Source: Mesorhizobium erdmanii USDA 3471 (GTDB lineage Bacteria; Pseudomonadota; Alphaproteobacteria; Rhizobiales; Rhizobiaceae). Taken from it: a stretch of 64,000 nt of DNA. Positions 9,417 to 19,857 of the stretch are shown piece after piece. The notes under the pieces were generated by a model that worked only from the letters and a program-made list of their open reading frames with translations, made no database searches and was not told the origin of the DNA. The stretch's first letter is position 1. The number at the start of each line of letters is the position of its first letter. The stretch is from positions 354,083 through 418,082 of the forward strand of contig NZ_AXAE01000011.1 of the NCBI RefSeq assembly GCF_000472705.1, given 5' to 3'. Made by a program: the position numbers and the translations under genes.

Positions 9417-10436
9417 TTAGGCCACCGCATCGAAATAAGTGGCAAATTCCGCGCGTATCTCGGTTTCTTCAACCGTGTCGCTTTTCCTAATATAGGTCAT
9501 CGCCCGCTTTGCGCGCTCCAGCGATTTGCCTTCAAGTCCCGTGGTACGCGACGCAATGCCCGCCATCTCCTCGAAAACGCCGTTGCAGTGAAGGACCAGA
9601 TCGCAGCCCGCCGCAAGGATCGATGCCGCCTTTGTCGGGAAATCCCCAGAAAGTGCCTTCATCGAGGTGTCGTCGCTCATCAGCAGCCCGTCAAAGCCAA
9701 TGTCGCGGCGGATAATCTCGTCGATGACCTTGCCGGACGTCGTCGCCGGGTTCTTCGGGTCGATGGCGCTATAGACCACATGCGCGGTCATTGCCATCGG
9801 CAGGTGGTTGAGCTCGCGGAACGGAGCAAAGTCATGCCGCTGCAGATCGCTGAGCGAGGCATCGACCGTCGGCAACTCGAAATGCGTGTCGGCAAAGGCC
9901 CGGCCATGGCCTGGAATATGCTTCATCACCGGCAGCACGCCGCCCGACATCAGGCCTTCGGCGGCGGCGCGGCCGAGTTCGATGACCGCGCGCGGTTCCT
10001 TGCCATAGGCACGCGCGCCAATGACGTCGCTGGCGCCCTCGATCGGCACGTCGAGCACCGGCAGGCAATCCGCCGTGATGCCGTAGCGCAGCAGGTCGAA
10101 GGCATGCAGGCGCGCCATCAGCCAGGCGGCACGGGTGCCAGCGTCATGATCGTCACGCCACAGCGCGCCAAGCGCGCCGCCGGCCGGATAGTTCGGCGCC
10201 AGCGGCGGCCGCAGGCGTTGCACCCTGCCGCCTTCCTGATCGATGAACACCAGCGCATCCGGGCGTCCGATGCAGTCGCGCATCTCGGCGACCAGATCGC
10301 GGATCTGCTCGGTCTCGCCAATGTTGCGGGCAAACAGAATGAAGGCCCACGGGCATTCATTGCGATAGAAATTGATTTCTTCGCGGGTGAGCGATTTCCC
10401 GGCACAGCCGAGGATCATGGATTTTGATTCGGTCAT
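9417..10436 (-). CDS. nagZ: Beta-N-acetylhexosaminidase (glycoside hydrolase family 3)
   Basis: This 339-residue cytoplasmic enzyme removes N-acetylglucosamine from anhydromuropeptides during peptidoglycan recycling. The substrate block IDQEGGRVQRL is at residues 65-75, the His-Asp loop MKHIPGHGRAFADTH at 171-185, and SDDTSM at 254-259 carries the nucleophile aspartate by family comparison. It follows a SPOR-domain gene, but a strong terminator lies between them. Confidence 0.94.
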   Translation of the reverse strand: MTESKSMILGCAGKSLTREEINFYRNECPWAFILFARNIGETEQIRDLVAEMRDCIGRPDALVFIDQEGGRVQRLRPPLAPNYPAGGALGALWRDDHDAGTRAAWLMARLHAFDLLRYGITADCLPVLDVPIEGASDVIGARAYGKEPRAVIELGRAAAEGLMSGGVLPVMKHIPGHGRAFADTHFELPTVDASLSDLQRHDFAPFRELNHLPMAMTAHVVYSAIDPKNPATTSGKVIDEIIRRDIGFDGLLMSDDTSMKALSGDFPTKAASILAAGCDLVLHCNGVFEEMAGIASRTTGLEGKSLERAKRAMTYIRKSDTVEETEIRAEFATYFDAVA

Positions 10437-10535
10437 ATCACGACACTAGGGCTTCACGCGGCCAAAGGGAATCGTCTTGGATTACATGCTGTCCAACGCC
10501 GGAAATGCTTGCACAAGCCATCTCGAGCACATGAA

Positions 10536-10568
10536 AAAGCCGGCGCGACCCTGGGCCGCGCCGGCTTT
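10536..10568 (-). terminator. Rho-independent terminator of the SPOR-domain gene
   Basis: Perfect 12-bp arms AAAGCCGGCGCG/CGCGCCGGCTTT enclose a 9-base loop, and on the minus strand the stem is followed by a T run. It lies 18 bases after the upstream gene's stop, so nagZ needs its own promoter between here and 10436. Confidence 0.88.
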
Positions 10569-10585
10569 GAATGGTTGAACGGCGC

Positions 10586-13500
10586 CTAGCGCGAGACGAA
10601 GCAGTTGCCGCCGGCGGCCTTGTAGCTGGTGCACAGGTTGATGGCATCGTTGCGCGACTGGGCCGTAACGCGGACGCGGTAGAACGTGCCCTTGCCGGCG
10701 ATCTCGGCCTTGACGATGTTGGCGGTGCGGCCGGCAAGCACATTACCGTAGCGGCGCTGCAGGTCTTGGTAGGTCGACTGGGCGCTTTCCACCGTCGGCT
10801 GCGACGCAACCTGCATCGACCACGAACCACCACCGGTCGCCGTCGTTGCAGGGTCGATGGACGCGACCTGATCGGGCTTGACCTCGCCGACGACATCGAC
10901 CGGCTGGTCCGACGGACGCTGCGGCGCGATCGCAACCTTGGCCGGCGTGTTGGCCGATTGCGCCTTGGCCTCGGCCTTGGTCGGTTTGGCTGCCGGCTTG
11001 AGGGCCGGCTCGTCGCCCGACTGGGCTGCGGCGGGCGCCACGGTGCCGGTCTGATCGGCATCGGCCTGGGCCGACGGCGCTACATGCTGCGGCGCCGGAT
11101 CGGCAGGTTCAACGGCGGCCACCTGCGGCGCGGCCGGTGCCACATCCTCGCGCGGCACCAGCGAGCCGTCCGATTTGACCACCATCGTCCTCACCTTGCG
11201 CGGCGCAACGGCGACGACATCGGTGTTGGTGCCCTTGTCGGCATCCTGCAGCACCTGCGCGATGCGATCCTCGGACTTGGGCGCCGGCGCGACAGTGGCG
11301 GCCGGCGCGGCATTGTCAGCCGGCACGGCACTTGCGGTTGGCGTGGCATTGTTGTCGGCTCCGCCGACGGCAGCACCCTGGTCAGCGGAAAGATCGGCGG
11401 CACGGGCCGGATCCTTGGCCTGCACATCCACCGGAACCTCGGTGTTGGTGACAAGCTTCTGCTGCACCGGCTCGGCAGGCTTCGCGCCCTTGACCACCGC
11501 GTCATAGACCTTGTTGTCCTGGTTCGGCACCACGGTGCCGCCTGGATTTTCCGGCTTGACCTTGATCGGCGAATTGTCGGCCTTGACGATCACCGGAGCC
11601 TCGCTGCCACCCTTGCCACCAAACGACAGGGCAAAGGCACCCAGGCCACCCGCGATCGCAACGGCACCAACAATGGCAGCGATGAACAGGCCGCGTCGGC
11701 CCGATGGCCTGCCCGCTTCCCGCTCGCCCAGACCCGGAACGGACATCGCCTCGTCCAGTTCGGGATCATAGTCGAGTTCGTCGACGGTGAAATCGTCGGC
11801 CTGCGAGACCGGCTGGCTGCCGGGCAAATTGTCGAGATCGAAGCCGGCGGCGTCGGCATAGCCCGTGTTCGTCGCGGCGCGTGCCGGCATTTCCGCCGGA
11901 CGCGCCACATAGGTCCGCGCTTCCGGCTGATAGGCCGGTTTGACCCCGTCATAACCGTGCGTGGGCTCCTCATACGCCGGCGCCTGATGGCCCGGTTTGA
12001 ATCCGGCGCTGTAGGATTCATCGGTATAGGAAGCGTTACTCGCCGGAGCGGCGGCAGTCGGCGCCACCTCCACCGAATTCATTTCCGTCAGCAGGCTGGC
12101 GAACTCGGCATCGAGATCGTCGTAACCAGGCGTCGCCGGCTCATCTTCCTCGAAATGCAATTCCGGAATGTCGAGATCGTCCGCCAGCGCCACGACACGC
12201 TCCGGCACATCGACCGTCTCGACGTCAGGCATTTCTTCATAGCGCGACTGTCGCGGCTGGGGCGCAGATACGGGGGCTGCATAGGGAGCAGCCGCAACCG
12301 GCTCGGGCGCGCGGTAGGAAGGCACAACGGCTACGGCCGGGGCCATTTCCGGCGCGGCAGTCCTGGCCGTGATCGAGGCGGAGGGCTGCGCGGCGAATGC
12401 CGGCTGCTGCGGAACCGGCGTCACGCGGCTCCATGACCGGCTCGGCTCCGTCGGCGCGGAGCGTTCGGCCAGCCAATCGAGGGAATCAGCCTGATCGTGC
12501 CGGGAAGCAGCCCCGTCGCGCGGTTCAAGATTCCTTGCCAAGGCGGCATCGAACGCATCGTTGTCGAAATCGACATGATCAGCGGCATCAGCGCCGAAAT
12601 CCTGACCCTGGAGCTCATCGAGCAGCATGTTGTCGAGATCGCCATCAGCGGCGTGACCAGCGCTGGAGGGATGCGCATCCTCGGCCGCTTGTTCGTCGAG
12701 ACCCCAGTCGAGATTGCCGACCAGATCGGCGGGTTCCTCGGCAACCCTTGCAGGCGCGGCGTACTGCTGCTGAACAGGAGCAGCAGCCGGCTGAGCCATG
12801 AAGGGCTGGGTGACGACAGGCTGTCCCACGACAGGTGGGGTTACGACAGGCTCCTTGACCGACGGCAGCGTGCGCGCGGTCATCGCGCCCAGAAGCGCGT
12901 TCAACTCGTCTTCGAGGCTCCGTTCGTCCGCCACGGGGGCCGACACCGGCTTTGCGGGCGCCATTTGCTGAACCGCGGCAGCCGACACCTCGGCAACCGG
13001 CTCCTCGGCGGGCTCGACGAACGCATCATCGAAGTTCAGGTCGAAAGCATCATCCGGGACGGCCTCGAAATCCGAAGTCCCGTCATTCGCCTCCACGGCA
13101 TGGGTGGGCACCTCGTGCGCGTCCGGCTGATCAAACGCCACCGGCTCGTCCGCCTGAGCGTCAAAGTCCACATCGACATCGGCCATGGAGTGGTCGAAGT
13201 CACCCGCGAAATCCTCGTCGGAAATCGCCTGCGCTTCATTCGAGGCAGCCAATGCGGGCTCGGGATAGTCGACCGCGGTTGCAGCCGCATGGCGCTGGTC
13301 CGCCGAATGGTCGTCAAGCATCAGCTCGTCTTCGAGCGAAAGCGCAACCGCATCATCGAATTCGTGCTCGGGGGCCGGCTCGACAGCCACCGGCACTTCG
13401 GCAACGGCATGCTGGGGCTCGACGGCCTCGACCTCGACGGCATGGTCCTCGATGTGGAAATCCCGATCGAGGGACGCGGCAAGCTCGTCCTCCATCGGCA

Positions 13501-13978
13501 GATCGTCTTCGAACGGCGAAACGTCTTCGAGCGAACTGGCGACGGCGTTGTCGAAATCGGCGTCGAAGGCGGGTTCGACGGCTGGCGCGGCTTCCGCCAC
13601 AACGGGGTCCGCATGGCTGGCGACCAGCGCCTGATCATCGACACCCGTGAAGTCCAGATGGAAATCGTCGTCGAGCGACAGCGCAAGATCATCGTCGGCC
13701 GCATGGGTCGCCGCCGTTTCGAATGCCGGCTCATGAACCTCGACAACCGGAGCGGCGACGCTTTCGTCAGCGTCGAACTCGCCCATCAGTTCCTTTTCCA
13801 GGTCGATGTCGAAATCGCCCTCTTGCGCGGGCTGACTGGCGGCAGCGGCCTGTGGCTGGGCCTGCTGCTTGACCGGCTGGCGCGGGTCGAATCCCATGAT
13901 CCTGGTCAGTTCCGCGAACGGATCATCGTCAGCGATGTCGTTGTTGTCGGCTACTCTCAGCTGGGTTCTGTCTGCCAT
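10586..13978 (-). CDS. Large SPOR-domain inner-membrane protein
   Basis: This protein of about 1130 residues has a very acidic, low-complexity cytoplasmic N-terminal half, a single membrane helix near residues 760-786 (IAAIVGAVAIAGGLGAFAL), an Ala/Pro-rich periplasmic linker and a C-terminal SPOR domain (about 1050-1130). SPOR domains bind denuded glycan strands at septa, so a role in cell division or envelope remodelling is inferred. I chose MADRTQLRVADNN at 13978, with GGGAA just upstream, over an ATG eight codons earlier. Position between argS and nagZ is typical for rhizobia. The acidic repeats may bind basic partners, but no domain is recognised there. Confidence 0.87.
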   Translation of the reverse strand: MADRTQLRVADNNDIADDDPFAELTRIMGFDPRQPVKQQAQPQAAAASQPAQEGDFDIDLEKELMGEFDADESVAAPVVEVHEPAFETAATHAADDDLALSLDDDFHLDFTGVDDQALVASHADPVVAEAAPAVEPAFDADFDNAVASSLEDVSPFEDDLPMEDELAASLDRDFHIEDHAVEVEAVEPQHAVAEVPVAVEPAPEHEFDDAVALSLEDELMLDDHSADQRHAAATAVDYPEPALAASNEAQAISDEDFAGDFDHSMADVDVDFDAQADEPVAFDQPDAHEVPTHAVEANDGTSDFEAVPDDAFDLNFDDAFVEPAEEPVAEVSAAAVQQMAPAKPVSAPVADERSLEDELNALLGAMTARTLPSVKEPVVTPPVVGQPVVTQPFMAQPAAAPVQQQYAAPARVAEEPADLVGNLDWGLDEQAAEDAHPSSAGHAADGDLDNMLLDELQGQDFGADAADHVDFDNDAFDAALARNLEPRDGAASRHDQADSLDWLAERSAPTEPSRSWSRVTPVPQQPAFAAQPSASITARTAAPEMAPAVAVVPSYRAPEPVAAAPYAAPVSAPQPRQSRYEEMPDVETVDVPERVVALADDLDIPELHFEEDEPATPGYDDLDAEFASLLTEMNSVEVAPTAAAPASNASYTDESYSAGFKPGHQAPAYEEPTHGYDGVKPAYQPEARTYVARPAEMPARAATNTGYADAAGFDLDNLPGSQPVSQADDFTVDELDYDPELDEAMSVPGLGEREAGRPSGRRGLFIAAIVGAVAIAGGLGAFALSFGGKGGSEAPVIVKADNSPIKVKPENPGGTVVPNQDNKVYDAVVKGAKPAEPVQQKLVTNTEVPVDVQAKDPARAADLSADQGAAVGGADNNATPTASAVPADNAAPAATVAPAPKSEDRIAQVLQDADKGTNTDVVAVAPRKVRTMVVKSDGSLVPREDVAPAAPQVAAVEPADPAPQHVAPSAQADADQTGTVAPAAAQSGDEPALKPAAKPTKAEAKAQSANTPAKVAIAPQRPSDQPVDVVGEVKPDQVASIDPATTATGGGSWSMQVASQPTVESAQSTYQDLQRRYGNVLAGRTANIVKAEIAGKGTFYRVRVTAQSRNDAINLCTSYKAAGGNCFVSR

Positions 13979-14081
13979 TATTGTTCCCGAACTCGCACTC
14001 ATTCGGACGCCATGGACGTCGCGCAGGGTTGGCCCTTACCAGCGCAATGTGGGCAAAAGGTGACAGGTTTTTTAGTCAAAC

Positions 14082-15839
14082 CTAACGCATTTCGGTGGGC
14101 GCGGCGGCCCCGATCAGCGTCAGGCCGGACGTCAGAACGTCCGAAACAGCCTGCACCAGCCCTAGTCTGGCATGCGTCAATTGTCGGTCGTTAACCTTAA
14201 CAAAACGTAAGTCCGGATTATCCGTGCCCCGGTTCCAGTGCCCGTGGAAACTGGAAGCCAGATCATAGAGATAAAATGCCAGCCTATGCGGCTCCAGCGC
14301 AAGAGCGGCGGATTCGATCAGGCGCGGATATTCCGCGAGTTTGCGGATCAGGCCGATCTCGCCCTCGTCGGTCAGCGAAGCCGCGGCGGCGGCAAGGCTT
14401 TTGCGGTCGAAATTCGCCTCGCCCAGTTGCTCGCTTGCCTGCCGGAACACCGAATGGCAGCGCGCCGAGGCGTACTGCACATAAAACACCGGATTGTCCT
14501 TGGACTGTTCGGTCACCTTGGCGAAGTCGAAGTCGAGCGGTGCATCGTTCTTGCGGAACAGCATCATGAAGCGGACTGCGTCGCGGCCCACCTCTTCGAT
14601 GACTTCCCGCGCAGTGATGAAATTCCCGGCCCTTTTTCCCATTCGGACCGGTTCGCCGTCGCGATACAATTTGACCAGATTGCAAAGCAGAACCGTGAGC
14701 TTCACCTCGTCGCCGGCAATTGCCCGCGCCAGTGCCTCCAGCCGCTTGACGTAGCCGCCATGGTCGGCGCCGAGCACATAGATCAGGTCGACGAAGCCGC
14801 GATCGACCTTGTCCTTCAGATAGGCCACGTCGGCGGCGAAATAGGTGAACGAGCCATCCGACTTGACCAGCGCGCGGTCCATGTCGTCGCCGACCGCGGT
14901 CGAGCGGAACAGCGTCTGTTCGCGGTCTTCCCAGTCGTCCGGCTTCTCGCCCTTGGGCGGCGGCAGCTTGCCCTTGTAGATATGGCCTTTCAACGTCAGG
15001 TCGTTGACCGCCGAGCGGATCTTCCTGGCATTATCGGCATGCAGCGTGCGTTCGGAGAAGAACACGTCATGATGCACGTTGAGCAGCGCCAGATCCTCGC
15101 GGATCATCGCCATCATCGCATCGATTGCGCGGTCCTTGACGATGGCTAGCGCCTCATCGTCCGGCATCTGGAGCAGACTGCGCCCGAACTCCTTCGCCAG
15201 CGCCTGGCCGAGAGGAACCAGGTAATCGCCGGGATAAAGGCCCGCCGGAATATCACCGATCTCGTCGCCAAGCGCCTCCCGATAGCGGAGGATGACAGAG
15301 CGGCCGAGCACGTCGATCTGCCCGCCGGCATCATTGATGACATATTCCTTGGTCACGTCGTAGCCGGCGAACGCCATCAGATTGGCGAGCGCGTCGCCGA
15401 CAACCGCGCCCCGGCAATGGCCGACATGCATCGGGCCCGTCGGGTTGGCCGAGACATATTCGACATTGGTCTTCCGGCCGGCGCCGACCGTCGAGCGGCC
15501 GTAGTTGCGGCCCTCGCCCAGAAGCGCCGTCAGATGAGCCTGCCAGAAGCCGTCCTTGAGCCGCAGATTGACGAAGCCCGGGCCGGCGACTTCGGCGGCG
15601 GCGACATCCTCGTCGGCCTGCAGTGCCAGCGCCAGCCTTTCGGCCAGCGCGCGCGGATTCTGGCCGGTGGGCTTGGCCAGCACCATCGCCGCATTGGTCG
15701 CGAGGTCGCCATGGCTGGCATCGCGCGGCGGTTCGACGGCAATGCGCGACAGGTCGGGCGAAACGCCGTCCTTGTCTTTCAGGTCAAGCGCTTCGACAGC
15801 CTTTGTGACTCGCGCGGTGAAATCGGCGAAGATGTTCAT
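14082..15839 (-). CDS. argS: Arginine--tRNA ligase
   Basis: This 585-residue class I aminoacyl-tRNA synthetase charges tRNA-Arg. The HIGH-type motif is HVGH at 138-141 within [16 protein letters not shown]. The KMSKS loop is replaced by MGKRAGNF, as is usual in ArgRS. The C-terminal DALR anticodon-binding domain ends with [13 protein letters not shown]. The next gene, the SPOR protein, starts about 100 bases downstream. Confidence 0.96.
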   Translation of the reverse strand: MNIFADFTARVTKAVEALDLKDKDGVSPDLSRIAVEPPRDASHGDLATNAAMVLAKPTGQNPRALAERLALALQADEDVAAAEVAGPGFVNLRLKDGFWQAHLTALLGEGRNYGRSTVGAGRKTNVEYVSANPTGPMHVGHCRGAVVGDALANLMAFAGYDVTKEYVINDAGGQIDVLGRSVILRYREALGDEIGDIPAGLYPGDYLVPLGQALAKEFGRSLLQMPDDEALAIVKDRAIDAMMAMIREDLALLNVHHDVFFSERTLHADNARKIRSAVNDLTLKGHIYKGKLPPPKGEKPDDWEDREQTLFRSTAVGDDMDRALVKSDGSFTYFAADVAYLKDKVDRGFVDLIYVLGADHGGYVKRLEALARAIAGDEVKLTVLLCNLVKLYRDGEPVRMGKRAGNFITAREVIEEVGRDAVRFMMLFRKNDAPLDFDFAKVTEQSKDNPVFYVQYASARCHSVFRQASEQLGEANFDRKSLAAAAASLTDEGEIGLIRKLAEYPRLIESAALALEPHRLAFYLYDLASSFHGHWNRGTDNPDLRFVKVNDRQLTHARLGLVQAVSDVLTSGLTLIGAAAPTEMR

Positions 15840-15901
15840 GGGTATTGCTCTGGCGGCTTTATGGCGAATCCGGCTCGCTGGCCGGCAAAATCGCGCCCGC
15901 C

Positions 15902-17116
15902 CTAGCTCAAATCCGGAGTGCGGTCAAACAAACGCCTGTGTTCCTTGAGCGCGTAGGTGTCGGTCATCCCTGCCAGAAAATCGGCCACGCTGCGCGCCTT
16001 GATGCGATCTTCAGCCCGGTCAAGGCCCTCGCGCCAGCCGTCCGGCATGGCGCGCGGGTCCGCGAAATAGGCGTCGAACAGGTCCCTGACGATCTGCTCG
16101 GCACCGGCGCGTACCCGCATCACCTCCTTGTGCCGGTAGAGATGCTTGTAGAGAAAGGCCTTCAATTCCTTCTCCGCCGCGGCAATCGCGGTGGAAAAGG
16201 TCACCATCGTCTCGCCCGCCGCCCTGACCGCATCGGCGCTCCGCGGCCCGACGCGCTCAAGATTGGCGGTCGCGGAAAGGATGACATCCTCGACCATGGC
16301 GGTGATCTGCCGCCGCATCAGTTCGTGGCCGGTGCGCACGTCATCGAGCGTGGGATAGCGCTGGCGCACGCCTGCCAGGATCTTGCCCGGCAGCGAGACG
16401 GTTTCCAGCATATCCAGCGTCAGCAGCCCTGCCCGCAGGCCGTCGTCGATGTCATGGGTGTTGTAGGCGATGTCGTCGGCGATCGCCGCGCACTGCGCCT
16501 CGATGCCGGCGAACCGGTCGAGTTCGAGGTCCTGCAGCTGCGAATAATCACGGATCGCCTGCGGCACCGGCCCTTTCAGACCCTTGCCGCTGCTGTCCGT
16601 CAGCGGGCCATTGTGCTTGACCAGGCCCTCCAGCGTCTCCCAGGTCAGGTTCAACCCGTCGAATTCGGCGTAGCGCGCCTCCAGCCGTGTCACGATACGC
16701 AACGACTGCGCATTGTGGTCAAAGCCGCCCCAGGCAGCCATCTTGTCGTTCAGCGCGTCCTCGCCGGTATGGCCGAACGGCGTGTGGCCGAAATCATGCA
16801 CGAGCGCCACCGCCTCGGCGAGATCCTCGTCGCCGCGCAGCGCCCGTGCCAGCGCACGTGCGATCTGCGCCACCTCGATCGAATGGGTCAGCCTTGTGCG
16901 ATAATGGTCGCCCTCATGGGCGATGAAGACCTGCGTCTTGTGCTTGAGCCGCCGAAACGCTGTCGAATGGATGATGCGGTCACGGTCGCGCTGGAACGGC
17001 GTGCGGGTCGGGCTTTCGACCTCGTCGAACAGCCGGCCGCGCGAGCGCGCCGGATCGGTGGCATAGGCCGCACGTGGCCGATAGCCGAATCCGATGTCGC
17101 CCAACTCGTTGGTCAT
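15902..17116 (-). CDS. dgt: Deoxyguanosine triphosphate triphosphohydrolase-like protein
   Basis: This 404-residue HD-domain enzyme hydrolyses dNTPs to deoxynucleosides and triphosphate. The metal site is visible as His78 (LTHSIEVAQ), His107-Asp108 ([14 protein letters not shown]) and the later aspartate in [13 protein letters not shown]. Length fits the short Dgt-like group (type 2) rather than the 500-residue enterobacterial enzyme. It lies 62 bases before argS and faces erpA across an 87-base divergent promoter region. Confidence 0.92.
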   Translation of the reverse strand: MTNELGDIGFGYRPRAAYATDPARSRGRLFDEVESPTRTPFQRDRDRIIHSTAFRRLKHKTQVFIAHEGDHYRTRLTHSIEVAQIARALARALRGDEDLAEAVALVHDFGHTPFGHTGEDALNDKMAAWGGFDHNAQSLRIVTRLEARYAEFDGLNLTWETLEGLVKHNGPLTDSSGKGLKGPVPQAIRDYSQLQDLELDRFAGIEAQCAAIADDIAYNTHDIDDGLRAGLLTLDMLETVSLPGKILAGVRQRYPTLDDVRTGHELMRRQITAMVEDVILSATANLERVGPRSADAVRAAGETMVTFSTAIAAAEKELKAFLYKHLYRHKEVMRVRAGAEQIVRDLFDAYFADPRAMPDGWREGLDRAEDRIKARSVADFLAGMTDTYALKEHRRLFDRTPDLS

Positions 17117-17203
17117 GGTCGATGCCGCAGGTTGACTGGTCTAGTTGACTTGGCCGCTCGCGCTTCATACCTATCATGTGAAACCGAAAGCAAGGTGACG
17201 CCC

Positions 17204-17551
17204 ATGGGCGCTGATGCCAAGACTGCCATGAAAGTCGACATGACCGACTCCGCCGCCAAGCGGATCGCGAAAATCGTCTCGGGCGAGGCCGGCAAGACGG
17301 CGCTGCGCGTTTCCGTCGAAGGCGGCGGCTGCTCCGGCTTTTCCTACAAGTTCGACCTTGTCGACACCCGCAACGACGATGACGTCGCCATCGAGAAGGA
17401 CGGCGCCACCGTTCTGATCGACGATTTGTCGCTGGTCTATATGGGCGGCTCGGTGATCGACTTCGTCGACGATCTGATGGGCCAGTCCTTCCAGATCCGC
17501 AATCCGAATGCGGTCGCCTCCTGCGGCTGCGGCACCAGTTTCTCCATCTAG
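17204..17551 (+). CDS. erpA: A-type iron-sulfur carrier/insertion protein
   Basis: This 115-residue HesB/IscA family protein passes Fe-S clusters to apoproteins. The three ligand cysteines are Cys43 (GGCSGF), Cys107 and Cys109 (SCGCGTSF). The start at 17204 follows AAGGTG with good spacing; a start at MKVDMTDS eight codons later is possible. The gene is divergent from dgt and heads a compact run with the VOC protein and xth. Confidence 0.93.
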   Translation: MGADAKTAMKVDMTDSAAKRIAKIVSGEAGKTALRVSVEGGGCSGFSYKFDLVDTRNDDDVAIEKDGATVLIDDLSLVYMGGSVIDFVDDLMGQSFQIRNPNAVASCGCGTSFSI

Positions 17552-17555
17552 CGGC

Positions 17556-17948
17556 ATGCCTGCCATAGGTGCGGTCCGTCAGGTCGCCCTGTCGGCCGGA
17601 CGCGATCTTGATTCGACGCTCGCCTTCTGGCGCGACGTGCTCGGCATGGGCGTTCACGCCCGCTACGATCCTCCCGGCATCGCCTTCATCATGGCCGGCG
17701 ACGTGCGCCTGCTGTTTACCGACGGCGTTCCGGCCGGGACGGTCTATCTCGACATTAGGGGCGTGGAAACTTTCCACGCCGAGGCGAAAGCCGCGGGCGT
17801 TCCCTTCACCGCGCCGCCGGCACTTGTCCATCGCGATGCCGAAGGCACCTTCGGCCCGGCTGGGGAAAGCGAATGGATGGCCTTTCTAAAGGACCCGGCA
17901 GGCAATACGATCGGCCTTATCGAACGCCTTCCGCCGAAACACCCCTGA
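17556..17948 (+). CDS. VOC (glyoxalase/bleomycin-resistance) family protein
   Basis: This 130-residue protein has one VOC fold: a first beta-alpha-beta unit with TLAFWRDVLGM and a second ending in FLKDPAGNTIGLIE, the typical end with a metal-ligand Glu. The family includes glyoxalase I, dioxygenases and antibiotic-binding proteins; the substrate is unknown. It begins 4 bases after the erpA stop and ends 7 bases before xth, so the three genes are probably co-transcribed. Confidence 0.85.
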   Translation: MPAIGAVRQVALSAGRDLDSTLAFWRDVLGMGVHARYDPPGIAFIMAGDVRLLFTDGVPAGTVYLDIRGVETFHAEAKAAGVPFTAPPALVHRDAEGTFGPAGESEWMAFLKDPAGNTIGLIERLPPKHP

Positions 17949-17955
17949 GGTTGCC

Positions 17956-18750
17956 ATGAAAATCGTCACCTGGAACATCAATGGCGTTCGCGCTCGCATC
18001 GGCAACCTCACCCATTGGCTGACCGAGAGCGCGCCCGACATCGTCTGCCTGCAGGAGATCAAGACGGTCGACGAGCAGTTTCCGCGTGCTGAGATCGAGG
18101 CGCTGGGCTACAACGTCGAAACCCATGGCCAGAAGGGTTTCAATGGCGTGGCGCTGCTGTCGAAGCTGCGCTTTGACGAAGTCAATCGCGGCTTGCCGGG
18201 TGACGACACCGACGAGCAGGCACGGTTCATCGAAGGCGTGTTCTCGACCGACAAGGGCGCGTTGCGCGTCGCCTCGCTCTATCTGCCGAACGGCAATCCA
18301 ATCGACGACGATAAGAAATTTCCCTACAAACTGTCCTGGATGGCGCGGCTGGAACGCTGGGCCGAAGAGCGGCTGAGACTTGAGGAAGCGCTGGTGCTGG
18401 CCGGCGACTACAACGTCATTCCCGAGCCGATCGACGCGCGCTTTCCGGAGAACTGGCTGGGCGACGCGCTGTTCCAGCCGCAGACCCGGCAGGCCTTCCG
18501 GCGGCTGCTCAACCTCGGTTTCACCGAGGCGGTGCGCGCGGTCACCGATGCACCCGACACCTACACCTTCTGGGACTATCAGGCCGGCGCCTGGCAGAAG
18601 AACAACGGCATCCGCATCGACCATCTGCTGTTGTCGCCGGAAGCCGCCAACCGGTTCTCGTCGGCCTCGATCGAAAAGCATGTGCGTGCCTGGGAAAAGC
18701 CCTCCGATCACGTGCCGGTGGCGATCGATCTCGCCTTGCTGCCGGCCTGA
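17956..18750 (+). CDS. xth: Exodeoxyribonuclease III
   Basis: This 264-residue protein is an AP endonuclease and 3'-5' exonuclease for base excision repair. The family motifs are present: Asn7 in TWNINGVRAR, Glu34 in LQEIKT, AGDYNVIPEPIDAR in the middle, and SDHVPVAIDL at the end with the catalytic His. Length matches the family. It ends the erpA-VOC-xth run. Confidence 0.94.
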   Translation: MKIVTWNINGVRARIGNLTHWLTESAPDIVCLQEIKTVDEQFPRAEIEALGYNVETHGQKGFNGVALLSKLRFDEVNRGLPGDDTDEQARFIEGVFSTDKGALRVASLYLPNGNPIDDDKKFPYKLSWMARLERWAEERLRLEEALVLAGDYNVIPEPIDARFPENWLGDALFQPQTRQAFRRLLNLGFTEAVRAVTDAPDTYTFWDYQAGAWQKNNGIRIDHLLLSPEAANRFSSASIEKHVRAWEKPSDHVPVAIDLALLPA

Positions 18751-18825
18751 CAGCCGCTTCTCGCGGACCTTCTATCGCCACATTCCGGCGCATGATGGAA
18801 AATTCATCATGGCGCCGGGGATTCC

Positions 18826-19125
18826 ATGACCACGCGAAGTCTACTTTGTCCGATCGGTCTGGCACTGGCCATGGCCGCTCCCGCGACGGCACTTGCCGAT
18901 CAGGAATGCCTGGCCAATGGAAAGTCGTACCAGGTCGGCCAGGTCGCTTGCCTTACTGTTGCCGGCCAAAGCCACCTCGCCCGTTGCGATATGGTGCTCA
19001 ATAACACATCCTGGACGAAAATCGGCGATACCTGCCCCGCCAACACCATGGCTCCGCATCTGCATGTGACGCCGATTTCGACACCCGCGCCGAGCATGGT
19101 GCCGACCGAACCCACCGAGAACTGA
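18826..19125 (+). CDS. Small secreted protein, function unknown
   Basis: This 99-residue protein has a clear signal peptide (CPIGLALAMAAPATALA, cleavage before DQEC). The mature part holds four cysteines (QECLANG, VACLTV, ARCDM, DTCPAN) that could form two disulfides, then a Pro/Thr-rich tail. No family was recognised. It stands alone between xth and a small cytoplasmic protein gene. Confidence 0.7.
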   Translation: MTTRSLLCPIGLALAMAAPATALADQECLANGKSYQVGQVACLTVAGQSHLARCDMVLNNTSWTKIGDTCPANTMAPHLHVTPISTPAPSMVPTEPTEN

Positions 19126-19292
19126 TTTTCTCATCAGGCTATCGACCTCGCCGCCGACTATTTTCATCGTTATGTCTTATGTTAAAGACGCGGACCTCGG
19201 TTCGGTACAAGGTGCGCCAGTCAGCGGCCAGTTAAATGGGCTCCGCTGCTTGGGAGCGACCATCGCACTCTCGCCCTTACCGGAGCGCAGAG

Positions 19293-19520
19293 ATGTTTGG
19301 ACAAGACAGCAGCCAAATTCTGTATCCCGAGGATATCGACCGCCTTTGCGCCGTGTTTGAGGCTGTGTGTGACCGTTACCGGATTTTGCCGGATTCCGAA
19401 GCCGCTCTCGACCTAGCCGCGGATTTGGTGCGCTTGTTCCAGTCCGGCATGGCAGGCGAAACGGCCCTCAGAATTGCGGCGGAGGCGCGCCTCACGGAAC
19501 CCTATCGTCTCGCGGGCTGA
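19293..19520 (+). CDS. Small conserved-looking hypothetical protein
   Basis: This 75-residue protein starts MFGQDSSQILYPEDIDRL after a GGAGCGCAGAG ribosome site. It is helical and acidic, with no signal peptide or membrane segment. I know similar short proteins as hypotheticals in rhizobia but no function. Its last 29 bases overlap the end of an oppositely oriented gene. Confidence 0.65.
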   Translation: MFGQDSSQILYPEDIDRLCAVFEAVCDRYRILPDSEAALDLAADLVRLFQSGMAGETALRIAAEARLTEPYRLAG

Positions 19521-19710
19521 TCTGGCGTCGGCTGCTGGTGACTTCCATGATCACCGCCCGCCGTTCAGCCTCGACCTGGGCGACGTTGACCAACGTGTCT
19601 ATGTCCAGCATCTCATGAAGGTGACCGGATTGCACAACCATGTTTCGAACGGTTTTCAGCATTTCGCTGGTGGCTCGAAGCGTCGCGGCGAGCGTAGGCA
19701 TGTCAGTCAT
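19492..19710 (-). CDS. Small helical hypothetical protein
   Basis: This 72-residue protein starts MTDMPTLAATLRATSEML after GGGAG with six bases of spacing. The heptad-like hydrophobic pattern suggests a coiled coil. Its 3' end overlaps the convergent 19293-19520 gene by 29 bases, so transcripts would be antisense there. It lies downstream of the ECF sigma gene at 19858 on the same strand, 147 bases away. It has no zinc-site or membrane features of an anti-sigma factor. Confidence 0.55.
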   Translation of the reverse strand: MTDMPTLAATLRATSEMLKTVRNMVVQSGHLHEMLDIDTLVNVAQVEAERRAVIMEVTSSRRQISPRDDRVP

Positions 19711-19857
19711 TTGCTACTCCCGGAGAAATCTCGCGTGGAGACAAACACTCAACCAGACATAGTGTTCCCCAGCAAAATTCGACCGCCGGTTTATTGATTA
19801 TCGGCCATCGCTAATTTCACAATTCAGCCGCAACCGCTTGCGCAGCCGTGCCGCATT

